Shown here: piece after piece, positions 45,923 through 53,893 of the stretch | How positions within the stretch are numbered: position 1 is the stretch's first letter | Layout: every line of letters starts with the position of its first letter | Position numbers and translations under genes: made by a program | Source of the DNA: Gp6-AA40 sp035492455 | Lineage (GTDB): Bacteria; Acidobacteriota; Vicinamibacteria; Vicinamibacterales; UBA2999 | Assembly: GCA_035492455.1 (NCBI GenBank) | Contig: DATJJE010000041.1 | Location: 1 to 64,000 of the forward strand | Direction: 5' to 3' | Length of the DNA: 64,000 nt | Notes under the pieces: generated by a model | What the model was told of the DNA's origin: nothing | The model's input: the letters and a program-made list of their open reading frames with translations, nothing else | The model's database searches: none

Positions 45923-46102
45923 ATGGCTGACGAGCACACACCCAATGTGTCCGGCAACGCGCAGGGCGACGCGCCGACGAAGAAGCCGTTTGAGCCGCCA
46001 CAGCTGACCGTCTACGGTGACATCACCACGCTCACTCGTACGGTAGGTCGTACGGGGCTGACCGACGGCGGCAAGGGCGCTACGAACCGGACGCGCCCCT
46101 AA
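45923..46102 (+). CDS. Lasso-peptide-type precursor peptide (A)
   Basis: 59 residues from ATG at 45923 (GTG at 45917 is possible). The leader has the F/YxxPxLxxxGxxxxxTx signature that RRE proteins read: F23, P26, L28, G32, T38. With cleavage after residue 39, as the spacing to the conserved Thr predicts, the core is TVGRTGLTDGGKGATNRTRP, and its only acidic residue, Asp48, is position 9, giving a 9-residue ring with Thr1. If cleavage is after V41, Gly1-Asp7 would form a 7-residue ring. The tail is Gly/Thr/Arg-rich with no aromatic plug residues. 24 bases before the kinase gene. Confidence 0.88.
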   Translation: MADEHTPNVSGNAQGDAPTKKPFEPPQLTVYGDITTLTRTVGRTGLTDGGKGATNRTRP

Positions 46103-46126
46103 CGCGAAGCTCGCCCTGTCGATCCG

Positions 46127-47086
46127 GTGTATTCGATTTACGGTCTGAACGTCGCGTCGGACCTTCCACTCGCCGGCATTCCGGCAGGCCGCGCTCCATA
46201 CCCGGATGTTGTGTTTGCCATGGAGCGCTCCTATCGGCTTGCTGTCCCCGCGCCCGCTTCTGACGAAACTTGCTGGTACGAGAGCGATTGGATCGACGAG
46301 GCCACGGGTGGTCCGGGGTTGACGATTTACCGCTCCGACGCGGGGGCCTTTCGCATCCTCTACAGTGACGGGGTCGAATTCCTGATCGACGGAGAAGGTC
46401 GGCGGATCGTCGGGTGTGCACCGTCCGAGGCGAATCTTGCCGATGTTGCCTGTTACGTGACCGGTCCGGTTCTCGGCTTCGTTCTGCGTCTCCGTGGCGT
46501 CATTGCGCTTCATGCCAGCGCTATCGAGATCGGTCGCAAGGCTGTGCTGTTGGTCGGCGACGCCCGTTCGGGCAAATCAACGACGGCTGCGGTTCTGGCA
46601 ACCATGGGCTACAAGGTCATCACCGAAGATGTGGCCGCGCTCTCCGTCAAAGATGGAAAGTTGAACGTCCTTACGGGTTGCTCGGAGGTCGCGCTTCGTC
46701 CGGATGCCGTGGCCTCGGTGTTCGGTTCGACGGATGCGCTGCCGAGGTTCAGCGACACATGGGATAAACATCGGCTCGATTTGCTGGAGATCGGCGCGTT
46801 CGCAAGCGAACCGGTACTGCTGGGCCGCATTTACATGTTGACGAACACGGAAAGCGTTCCGGACGGGCCGTGCATTGCGGCCATGTCGCCTCGGGACGCG
46901 ATGGTCGAACTGCTCGCAAACGTTTACGCCAATCGGCTGTGCCATGACGAGCTCCGACTGCGCGAGCTCGACACGCTTCAATACGTCGTCAGACGCGTGC
47001 CGGTGAAGGTGGCTGCGACGGGCGCGCAGCCGCATCTGATTCCGCGCTTCTGCGAAGTTCTGCTCGATGATCTTCGTTACTCCTGA
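46127..47086 (+). CDS. HPr-kinase-like protein of the lasso cluster (K)
   Basis: 319 residues from GTG at 46127. The C-terminal half holds the HprK-type core: IALHASAI (His129), Walker A GDARSGKST (Lys150) and ITEDVAAL (acidic pair 167-168). The N-terminal ~110 residues are a beta-rich accessory region typical of lasso-cluster kinases rather than true HPr kinases. Characterised relatives phosphorylate the C-terminal Ser of a lasso precursor. Here the core has Thr but no Ser, so Thr or another target must be used. It overlaps oxygenase 2 by 20 bases. Confidence 0.85.
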   Translation: MYSIYGLNVASDLPLAGIPAGRAPYPDVVFAMERSYRLAVPAPASDETCWYESDWIDEATGGPGLTIYRSDAGAFRILYSDGVEFLIDGEGRRIVGCAPSEANLADVACYVTGPVLGFVLRLRGVIALHASAIEIGRKAVLLVGDARSGKSTTAAVLATMGYKVITEDVAALSVKDGKLNVLTGCSEVALRPDAVASVFGSTDALPRFSDTWDKHRLDLLEIGAFASEPVLLGRIYMLTNTESVPDGPCIAAMSPRDAMVELLANVYANRLCHDELRLRELDTLQYVVRRVPVKVAATGAQPHLIPRFCEVLLDDLRYS

Positions 47087-47582
47087 CTTCTGGAGCGGCG
47101 AGCGATGTGACAGCGTCCGGGGCGCAATTGGTCGGTCCGACCTGTCGCGCGCGGAAGTATTCGACAGCGGCTACCGCGTCGATGAGACGGCACGCAGAAC
47201 ATTCGAAGCCGACGTCGACCCGGATGTCCTGCGTGAGGTTGAAGATTCGATCGCAGCCGTCCGACCGCGCGTTGCGGAGTTTTATGCGACGACGCTCGTC
47301 GGTTCCGAAGGTCCCGCCTTCCTGCGGTATCCAGCGGGCGGCTTTTATCGGGTGCATCGGGATTGCCTTCCCGGCGGAGATGAGGAGTTTCCGCGCCAGA
47401 TTTCCGTGGTGGTGTTCGTCACCGATGCGTGCGAAGGGGGCGTCCTTCGCATTTACGGTCCGTCCATGCGGGATATCCAACCTGTCGCCGGTACGCTGGT
47501 GGCATTCCCTGCGACCTGGCTGCACGAAGTGTTGCCTGTGACGGCCGGCATCCGCGACGCAGTAGTGGACTGGTTCTACTGA
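47067..47582 (+). CDS. Fe(II)/2-oxoglutarate-dependent oxygenase 2
   Basis: 171 residues, prolyl-4-hydroxylase-like size. Iron ligands His97-x-Asp99 (VHRDC) and His153 (WLHEVLPV), and 2-oxoglutarate Arg163 (GIRDAVVDWF). It is distinct from oxygenase 1 in length and sequence, so it is not a recent duplicate. Likely a peptide hydroxylase acting on the precursor; the Pro at the core C-terminus, Asp and the Thr residues are candidate targets. Last gene of the plus-strand RiPP operon; eight bases separate it from the convergent methyltransferase. Confidence 0.85.
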   Translation: MIFVTPDFWSGERCDSVRGAIGRSDLSRAEVFDSGYRVDETARRTFEADVDPDVLREVEDSIAAVRPRVAEFYATTLVGSEGPAFLRYPAGGFYRVHRDCLPGGDEEFPRQISVVVFVTDACEGGVLRIYGPSMRDIQPVAGTLVAFPATWLHEVLPVTAGIRDAVVDWFY

Positions 47583-47590
47583 ACTCCGCG

Positions 47591-48745
47591 TCAGCCATAC
47601 TGCGCGACCAGATCGCTGACGAACGCCAGCGCGTCTGCCGGTTTCGTGAAGCGCGTCGGCATCAACTCGACAACGCGGCGCGCGATCTCCCCGCAGGGTT
47701 GCCGCTCTGCCATCGCAGCGAGCACCATCAACATCACTCGACCCTCATTTGTGAGTGACGGCACGTAACCCGGTGTGCGCTTCTTCAACGACGCCGCCGA
47801 CAAGGGAGTGCTGAGAAAGGTTGATTGATTGAACGGCGCCTTGGTATCGCCGCTGGCGCTGCGCACGTGGGTCTTCCAGCTCCAAACGTAATCCTGTCGT
47901 ACAAGCACGCCGCTGATCTCCACGTTGACGGTGTCGCCGGCGTCAAGCGGAACGGGTTCGAGCCATGGGAAGAATACGGGCTCGCAGATGAGCGTCGGCT
48001 TCACCGCGTCCGGTCGATCCGGCGCATTCGAGATCTCGACACCGTCGATGACGACGCGATCGAAGCCGGCCGCGAGACCGTGTCCAACTCCTCGCCGGGA
48101 AATAACACATTCCATTGTCCCGCGCGCGGTGGCATCGTCGATGGTCTTGTAATCGAGGACACACCACCGTCGTGGCGATGCGAGCAACTGATCGGAGGTA
48201 AAGCGGCCTCGACTCCAGGCATTGACCGCAAGGTCGCGCGCTGCTTCCATATCGAATGCGAATTGGTTGCCGCGCCACGCGCCCGTGTGGCGGAAGTACA
48301 TCTCCTCGGCTTCGACGACCGCAGTCCACACGACATCGCGCTGCGGCAGGACGACGCCCTGTGGCTTGAGCATGCGACGGCGTGCGTCGATAATCGACAG
48401 GATGCCGCGGTGAAACCACGGCAGCATGCCCGCCATGTCGGCGACGATGACATCGCCACGTTCGGGCAGCACTACATCGCCGGACACAGCGTGGTGGAAC
48501 TCGATGCGATCGGCGTACCCGTTGGTTGCCGCGATCGAACGAGCCACCTCGATTACATCGTCCGACTCGATCGCGTACACCTTGCGGGCGCCCAGCGCGC
48601 AGGCAATCAGAGCGCAGATGCCGGTGCCGGTTCCCAAGTCGATCACGACGGAGTCGGGCGTGACGGTCCGCTTGAGTCCGGTGGTGAAGGCGCCCATCCT
48701 CACCGGGTCAGCGATGAGAGCGCCGTAGTCGGTAACACTAAGCAT
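47591..48745 (-). CDS. PRMT-like methyltransferase with C-terminal PqqD-like domain
   Basis: 384 residues from ATG at 48745. Motif I VVIDLGTGTGICALIA, acidic YAIESDD, and DVIVADMAGML then a beta-barrel-like half, the layout of protein arginine methyltransferases. Residues ~300-384 (SLKKRTPGYVPSLTNEGRV...GEIARRVVELMP...ALAFVSDLVAQYG) resemble a PqqD/RRE winged helix; this similarity is by eye. It may methylate an Arg of the RiPP, whose core has three. It is also the last gene of the minus-strand polysaccharide run (13 bases after the HAD gene), so another substrate is possible. Confidence 0.78.
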   Translation of the reverse strand: MLSVTDYGALIADPVRMGAFTTGLKRTVTPDSVVIDLGTGTGICALIACALGARKVYAIESDDVIEVARSIAATNGYADRIEFHHAVSGDVVLPERGDVIVADMAGMLPWFHRGILSIIDARRRMLKPQGVVLPQRDVVWTAVVEAEEMYFRHTGAWRGNQFAFDMEAARDLAVNAWSRGRFTSDQLLASPRRWCVLDYKTIDDATARGTMECVISRRGVGHGLAAGFDRVVIDGVEISNAPDRPDAVKPTLICEPVFFPWLEPVPLDAGDTVNVEISGVLVRQDYVWSWKTHVRSASGDTKAPFNQSTFLSTPLSAASLKKRTPGYVPSLTNEGRVMLMVLAAMAERQPCGEIARRVVELMPTRFTKPADALAFVSDLVAQYG

Positions 48746-48758
48746 CGGCGACCGCGTC

Positions 48759-49472
48759 CTATTCGGGCGGCCGCACCGAGCCAAGTGCAGCCCGCGCGTC
48801 CATCGGCAGCCGCTCTTCTTCGTGCTTCGAGGGTTTGAACCAGTCGGCGAGGCGTGACAAACGTCCCGACGCCGTGCGCTTCGCCTCTTCGAATTGTTCG
48901 ATTGCATCAATCGCCGCGGCAAGCGTCGGCACCACGCCGATGCCGCGCGCCAGCGCCTGATCCCGAACCGTCGTATCCTCCTTGCGCAGCAGCAGAAGTG
49001 CTTTCGCCCGCGACGCGGCGATGATGTCGACACAGTTAGTGAGGCGGTCGTCGACGACGATGTCCAGCTTCAAGGCGTTTGCGGCGTCGCCGCGCGAGCC
49101 GGGCACAGTCAGCACAGCGGGCATGGAAAAACCATGCGTTTCCAGCCACCACTGTGTCTGGAACTGCGTTGTTTCTCCGGCGCTCGACGGTCGGGTCGTC
49201 ATGAAGTAGACCTCCCACCGACGCTCACGCGACGTCCGGTACAGCCGCTGGATCTGATCGGGCTCGTAGGGATCGAGCTGGAGCCACCACTGCGCGGTAC
49301 CGCTGATGTGGTCCCATACGCGCTTCATCGAGTCGGCGGCCAGCACGCGTGCACCAGCATCGGAACGGTCGCGATTCTCGGCGACGCCGTCGATCTTCGC
49401 GGCTGTCTCGCGGAACGTCTTGTTGAAGTTCGCGACAACGCCGTCGACGTCGAAGCCCACACGGATGCTCAC
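48759..49472 (-). CDS. HAD-superfamily hydrolase, nucleotidase-like
   Basis: 237 residues. Motif I FDVDGVVANF carries the nucleophile Asp and acid Asp, motif II lies in YFMTTRPSS, and motif IV in LDIVVDDRLTNC. This arrangement is seen in 5'(3')-deoxyribonucleotidase-like HAD proteins. Substrate unknown; in this context it could be a phosphosugar or nucleotide. The C-terminal ~50 residues are charged and not conserved. It overlaps the membrane-protein gene upstream by four bases. Confidence 0.75.
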   Translation of the reverse strand: MSIRVGFDVDGVVANFNKTFRETAAKIDGVAENRDRSDAGARVLAADSMKRVWDHISGTAQWWLQLDPYEPDQIQRLYRTSRERRWEVYFMTTRPSSAGETTQFQTQWWLETHGFSMPAVLTVPGSRGDAANALKLDIVVDDRLTNCVDIIAASRAKALLLLRKEDTTVRDQALARGIGVVPTLAAAIDAIEQFEEAKRTASGRLSRLADWFKPSKHEEERLPMDARAALGSVRPPE

Positions 49473-50929
49473 CGGTGAGTCATCTCCGTGCGTGCATCGC
49501 GCCGATCAGCGATTGCCACGCCGGCGAACACGGCCGCCAGCAGGAGATTCGCTGGGGCGCGCAGACCGGTTTCCCAGATGCTCTGCACCGCGATCGCAGC
49601 CAGTCCGGCACAGGCGCCGATCCTGATGAACTGGTGCGAGCCGTCATTCGCCATCAAACGATACCGCACGGCACGCGCCAGCAGGATCAGGCCTGCCAGG
49701 ACGAGGACGAGCAGGATGCCGCCGCCCTCCGTTGCGATCTGCAGGTATTCGTTATGCGCCTGATTGAAGAGCACCTGCCGCGATGTCTGCTGGTAAACAA
49801 ACATCGCGTCGGCGAACGTGCCTTGTCCGGTGCCGAAGAGGGGGAAGGTGCGCATCAGACGCAATGTTTCGCGCCAGATGGCGAGCCGCCCGATCGGATC
49901 TGCCGTCGGCGTAGAGATCGTTGTCGCGACGCGCTGGGCGAGTCCTTCGAGATTCATCCACGCGGCCGCCGCAAACAGTGCCGCCGCTGCCGCGATCCCG
50001 CCCCACAGACCATGGGAGCGATCGCGCCGCGCTAGCGAACCGCCCACCGCCGCTGCTGTAATGAGCGCAACGAATCCCGACCTCGAGAGTGTTGCTGCCA
50101 GCGTCAGGAGCATCGCGCCAATCGCACCGAGTACAACCAGCGACGTACCATCGGACAAACCAATGAGCGCGGCGTGCGTCCCTTCCCGCAGCCGCGCATT
50201 CATGTGCGCACGCACATGCATCGTCAGATAGCCGGCAACGAAGGTGATGACCAGCACCAGCCATGTTGCAAGATGATCCCGGTTGACGAAAAAGCCAAAC
50301 GTCGTGACGCGCTGATCGGAAAGATGCCAGTTCCAAAGTACGGTTGACGGAGCGGTAGTGCGTTGAGCGAGCGACACAATCGCACACCCGAATCCGGCGC
50401 CCGCGAGCAGCCGTCCCGTCGCGCGGCTGCCGCCGTGCGAGAAGGCCTCACGTGCCGCCCAGAAGATCAGCGCCGCGGTGGCGGCAAGGCCCCATGCCTC
50501 GCGAGTTGCCGCCGGGTGGATTGAGATCGGCCGCGACGCGCCGAGAGGCACCAGCGAGTAGGCATCCTGCAGATTCGGGGTTGCTGGTGAGAGGACGCGG
50601 ACACTCGCGCTGGGGAGCGGCAGGATTTGCAGCCCGATGTAGGCGAGCGCGCCGATGATGATGACATCCAGCAGGCGCGTGGTTCGATCGGCGCCGACAC
50701 GGGCGCCCGACATGATGAACAGTCCGGCCGCCGCGACAAGCGCCGGCAGGTACGGCCACGTATAGCGCCCGTTCACCGATACGAGCATGAACGTGGCCAG
50801 CACCACCAGGCATACCGGCAGCAGCGACGGCCAGCGATGATCAGCTGGCGGCCGGCGCTTCGGCGTAATAGCTCTTGTACTGGTGGCCGTAGTACCGCGA
50901 GTAGTAGTAGCGGTTACGGTCGAAGTCAA
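49469..50929 (-). CDS. O-antigen ligase/polymerase family membrane protein
   Basis: Up to 486 residues with about 11-12 hydrophobic helices. Wzy_C-like features lie around the large periplasmic loop (GRLAIWRETLRLMRTFPLFGTGQGTFADA...FNQAHNEYLQIATEGG), the hallmark H and R residues of O-antigen ligases and polymerases. The reading frame starts 89 bases inside the tyrosine-kinase gene. The Thr-rich first ~25 residues may not be translated; ATG at 50788 is a later alternative. Second polymerase/ligase-type protein of the window, alongside 32266-33681. Confidence 0.82.
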   Translation of the reverse strand: MTSTVTATTTRGTTATSTRAITPKRRPPADHRWPSLLPVCLVVLATFMLVSVNGRYTWPYLPALVAAAGLFIMSGARVGADRTTRLLDVIIIGALAYIGLQILPLPSASVRVLSPATPNLQDAYSLVPLGASRPISIHPAATREAWGLAATAALIFWAAREAFSHGGSRATGRLLAGAGFGCAIVSLAQRTTAPSTVLWNWHLSDQRVTTFGFFVNRDHLATWLVLVITFVAGYLTMHVRAHMNARLREGTHAALIGLSDGTSLVVLGAIGAMLLTLAATLSRSGFVALITAAAVGGSLARRDRSHGLWGGIAAAAALFAAAAWMNLEGLAQRVATTISTPTADPIGRLAIWRETLRLMRTFPLFGTGQGTFADAMFVYQQTSRQVLFNQAHNEYLQIATEGGGILLVLVLAGLILLARAVRYRLMANDGSHQFIRIGACAGLAAIAVQSIWETGLRAPANLLLAAVFAGVAIADRRDARTEMTHR

Positions 50930-53099
50930 CGCGATTCAGGATAGCCGTAATCGAGCGTGGATGGCCTGCCTGCAGTGTTTCGATTGCACGCTCAGCGAGC
51001 CGCCAGCGCGTCATCTCTGCACCCACGACGAAGCAGACCGAGTGGACGAGCGGCGCAATGACGACCGCATCCGTCACTGCGAGCACGGGCGGCGTATCGA
51101 TGATCACCCAGTCGAACGGCCCCGTCGTCAGCTGATGGAGGAACGCCCGCATACGATCGGAGGCGAGCAGTTCCGATGGGTTCGGCGGGGTGTGGCCTGC
51201 CGGAATGACGAGCAGGTTCGGATCGCCGCACCGCTGAACGACCTCACGCATGCGCGCCTTGCCGCTCAGCAGCTCGGAAAGGCCCCGATCGTTCGGCAGG
51301 CGCATGGCTTTGTGCAGGCTTGGTCGGCGCATGTCCGCGTCGATCAGCAGCACCCGCGCACCGCCGATGGCCAGCGCCAGTGCGACATTGACCGCGGTCG
51401 TGGTCTTTCCCTCGAGGGGCTGCGTGCTGCTCACCGCGATGAGCCGCGTAGCGTCCGTGCCGCTGCTGGCGACCAGCGCCGTCCGCAGCGCGCGGAACGC
51501 TTCGCCGAAATCGTGGGGCACGGGACCTGAGAGCAGCGGGTGACGCTCGCCATGCACCTTGGGGACGAGCCCCAGGAAGTTCAGGCGCAGCCGCCACGTC
51601 ACGTCCTCCGGCGTCTTCACCGTATCGTCGAGATAGTCGATGGCAAACGCCGCGGCGATACCGATGCCGAAGCCGAAGAGGAGCGCCATCAGCCACGCGC
51701 GGCGCGTGTTCGGCGTGAACGGCGCGCCCGGAACCTCGGCGCGATCGAGCAGGCGCACATTATTCGCACGGCTGTTGCTGACGACGCGCAGCTCCTTCTC
51801 ACGCTGCAGGAGCGATTCGTAGACCTGGCGGTTGCTTTCCGCCTCGCGCTGCAGCACCGAATAATCGATGCTCTTGCGGTTCAGGTCCGTCGCCTGTCCC
51901 TTCTGCGTTTCCAGATCCTTTCCCAGCTGCTTCTCTTCTTCGAGCGCTGCCTGGTAATCGCCTTTGATGGCCGCGATGCTCCTGTCGATTTCGGCGTCGA
52001 GCTGCCGCTGCGCATCGGTGATCTGTCCGTTGACGCGCAGCACGTCTGGATGCTTCTGCCCGTATCGCTCCTCGAGCTCCACCTTCTGTTTCTGCAGGTC
52101 TACGATCTGGGACTTCAACTGCTGAACGAACGGGCCCGATGCGATCGCGGCCACGCTCTCTCGATTCTTCGCGGCAACCACCTGGTTATACAGCGCCTCC
52201 TTCTGGATGCGGGTGGTGCGTGCGCGCGCCGCGGCATCGTTCACCTGATTCAGCCGCGAGACGATGATGTTCTGGCGATCCTCGAGGGACAGTGCGTTCT
52301 GGTTCTCCCGGTACTCCGCCAGCATCCGCTCGCTGGACTGCACCACGTTCTGCTGCTTGGCGACTTCTTCCGTCAACCACTGCAGCGTCTTATCCGTGTT
52401 CTGAAGACGGAACTCGAGGTTCTGGTTGACGTATTCCTCGGCCACTATGTTCACCGCCCGGGCCGCAAACTGAGGGTCAGCTGACACGAAGAAGACGTCG
52501 ACAAGCCGGCTGCCGCGCACTGGCGCGACCTGGATACGACCAAGGAACGCATCCGCCTGCTGATTGTCGTTGCCGATGCGTGGTCGTGGTGCCGTCGCAT
52601 TGTGACGGAAGGGCGCTGCGACCTTCTGCTTGATGTCCTCGACGATCCGCGTGAGTGGCGGCGGGTTCGCGCCGCTGCCATTGAACTCGGGGACGGTCTC
52701 CAGCTTCAACCGTTTGACCGCCCGCAGCGCGAGATCGCGTCCCTGCAGGATCTTGTACTGCGTCTGGTAATAAGGTTCCGGGTCCGTGTAGACGAGCGAC
52801 GGTTCCTTGAAATCCGTCTGCGCGGTCGTGGACTCCTCGTCGATCTGAATACGCGCCTGCGCTCGGTAGAGCGGCACGGTCGTATACGTCCGGTACATCA
52901 TGCCGGCGATTACGAGCGCGGCAATCGCAACCGCCGCCTTCCAGTGCTTGATGATGATAGCGAGACGATCGAACAGATGGACGTTCGGGTCGGGACTGAA
53001 CAGTCCCGCCGTCTTTCTTGCGGTGGGTTGATAGGCCGGTCCCGGAGTCGGCGACCCTGCCGAGGGACCTGTGGGAGCAAGACCGCCGGGAGTGACCAT
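50841..53099 (-). CDS. Polysaccharide co-polymerase/tyrosine autokinase (Wzc-like)
   Basis: 752 residues. Wzz domain with a first membrane helix (~40-60), a long coiled-coil periplasmic part (~190-430), a second helix after the GNVR-type segment PGAPFTPNTRRAW, and then the cytoplasmic BY-kinase: Walker A QPLEGKTTTAVN, Walker A' LLIDADMRRP, and Walker B VIIDTPP. The C-terminus holds a cluster of eight Tyr in RYYYSRYYGHQYKSYY for autophosphorylation. It controls chain length and export of exopolysaccharide. Fused form (as in Proteobacteria), not split. Confidence 0.95.
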   Translation of the reverse strand: MVTPGGLAPTGPSAGSPTPGPAYQPTARKTAGLFSPDPNVHLFDRLAIIIKHWKAAVAIAALVIAGMMYRTYTTVPLYRAQARIQIDEESTTAQTDFKEPSLVYTDPEPYYQTQYKILQGRDLALRAVKRLKLETVPEFNGSGANPPPLTRIVEDIKQKVAAPFRHNATAPRPRIGNDNQQADAFLGRIQVAPVRGSRLVDVFFVSADPQFAARAVNIVAEEYVNQNLEFRLQNTDKTLQWLTEEVAKQQNVVQSSERMLAEYRENQNALSLEDRQNIIVSRLNQVNDAAARARTTRIQKEALYNQVVAAKNRESVAAIASGPFVQQLKSQIVDLQKQKVELEERYGQKHPDVLRVNGQITDAQRQLDAEIDRSIAAIKGDYQAALEEEKQLGKDLETQKGQATDLNRKSIDYSVLQREAESNRQVYESLLQREKELRVVSNSRANNVRLLDRAEVPGAPFTPNTRRAWLMALLFGFGIGIAAAFAIDYLDDTVKTPEDVTWRLRLNFLGLVPKVHGERHPLLSGPVPHDFGEAFRALRTALVASSGTDATRLIAVSSTQPLEGKTTTAVNVALALAIGGARVLLIDADMRRPSLHKAMRLPNDRGLSELLSGKARMREVVQRCGDPNLLVIPAGHTPPNPSELLASDRMRAFLHQLTTGPFDWVIIDTPPVLAVTDAVVIAPLVHSVCFVVGAEMTRWRLAERAIETLQAGHPRSITAILNRVDFDRNRYYYSRYYGHQYKSYYAEAPAAS

Positions 53100-53803
53100 T
53101 ACCGTTTACTACCGGTTGACGCGCCTGGGCTGACGGCGATTGCCTGAGTGGTGGTGGTTCGGGTCACATCGTTCGCTGCCGCCACCGCCGCCGCCTCGGG
53201 AGCCGTCGCCGTGAGTATGTTGCCAACCGCGGTGCGTACCGCCGCAGCGGCGGACGCAACGCGCACTTCGATCGATCGCAATTCGCCGCGTGTCATGGCA
53301 CCGACGATCATGCTTGTGCCGAGCACAGCATCGTTGGCACCGATCACTTCAACAATGTAGAAATTCCGATCGAGATCGCCGAAGGAAAACTCGCCGTCCG
53401 CGTTTGCCGTGGTTCGAGCGAGCACCTGGCCGGTGCGGATGTTCCGAAGGACGAGCCGCGCATATGGAATTGGCGCGTTCAACGAGGTGAGCGCCCTCCC
53501 AGTAAGTCCGTTCAGTCGGTCGCCCACTTGCGCGAGGTCTTTCGCCACGTAGCCAGGGTCCACAGGCTGACCCGCGACGCGTGGGAAATCAGTTCGATTG
53601 AAGAGACTCCTGTCGCCCGCAAAGCGCGCTGCGTCTTGCGTCCGTGCCAGGAGAACCGAGTCAGGTACGTAGCGCCACACCGATTGCGCGCGCATCGGCC
53701 GGAATTCGGGCCAGCTCACCAACGCGACCATTGCCAGGACGATTGCTGCCTGGACTCCTAGATGTGTGCGCCTCACGGATTTTCCGATCCTTTTATCGGG
53801 CAT
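53099..53803 (-). CDS. Secreted protein with carboxypeptidase-regulatory-like domain
   Basis: 234 residues from ATG at 53803 (GTG at 53827 is an alternative). An N-terminal hydrophobic segment (AAIVLAMVALVSWPEF) is a signal peptide or anchor, with a possible cut after MRAQ. Residues ~100-165 (APIPYARLVLRNIRTGQVLARTTANADGEFSFGDLDRNFYIVEV) form the seven-stranded regulatory-like domain often found in Acidobacteriota cell-surface proteins. The tail is Ala/Thr-rich. It shares one base with the Wzc gene, so it belongs to the export operon; function unknown. Confidence 0.7.
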   Translation of the reverse strand: MPDKRIGKSVRRTHLGVQAAIVLAMVALVSWPEFRPMRAQSVWRYVPDSVLLARTQDAARFAGDRSLFNRTDFPRVAGQPVDPGYVAKDLAQVGDRLNGLTGRALTSLNAPIPYARLVLRNIRTGQVLARTTANADGEFSFGDLDRNFYIVEVIGANDAVLGTSMIVGAMTRGELRSIEVRVASAAAAVRTAVGNILTATAPEAAAVAAANDVTRTTTTQAIAVSPGASTGSKR

Positions 53804-53893
53804 CGGACGAGCTTTCAACAGACCCACATGTAACTCGAAATGACAGTAAGGACATGGAGCGACACATGTGCACCAGAATTTAGAATTCGTTTT

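Noticed and set aside
46127..47086. Calling the HPr-kinase-like protein a true HPr kinase of carbon regulation
   Set aside because: It follows a lasso precursor by 24 bases, has a different N-terminal half and no PTS genes nearby.
47825..48838. 337-residue frame opposite the PRMT-like gene
   Set aside because: Antisense shadow without motifs.
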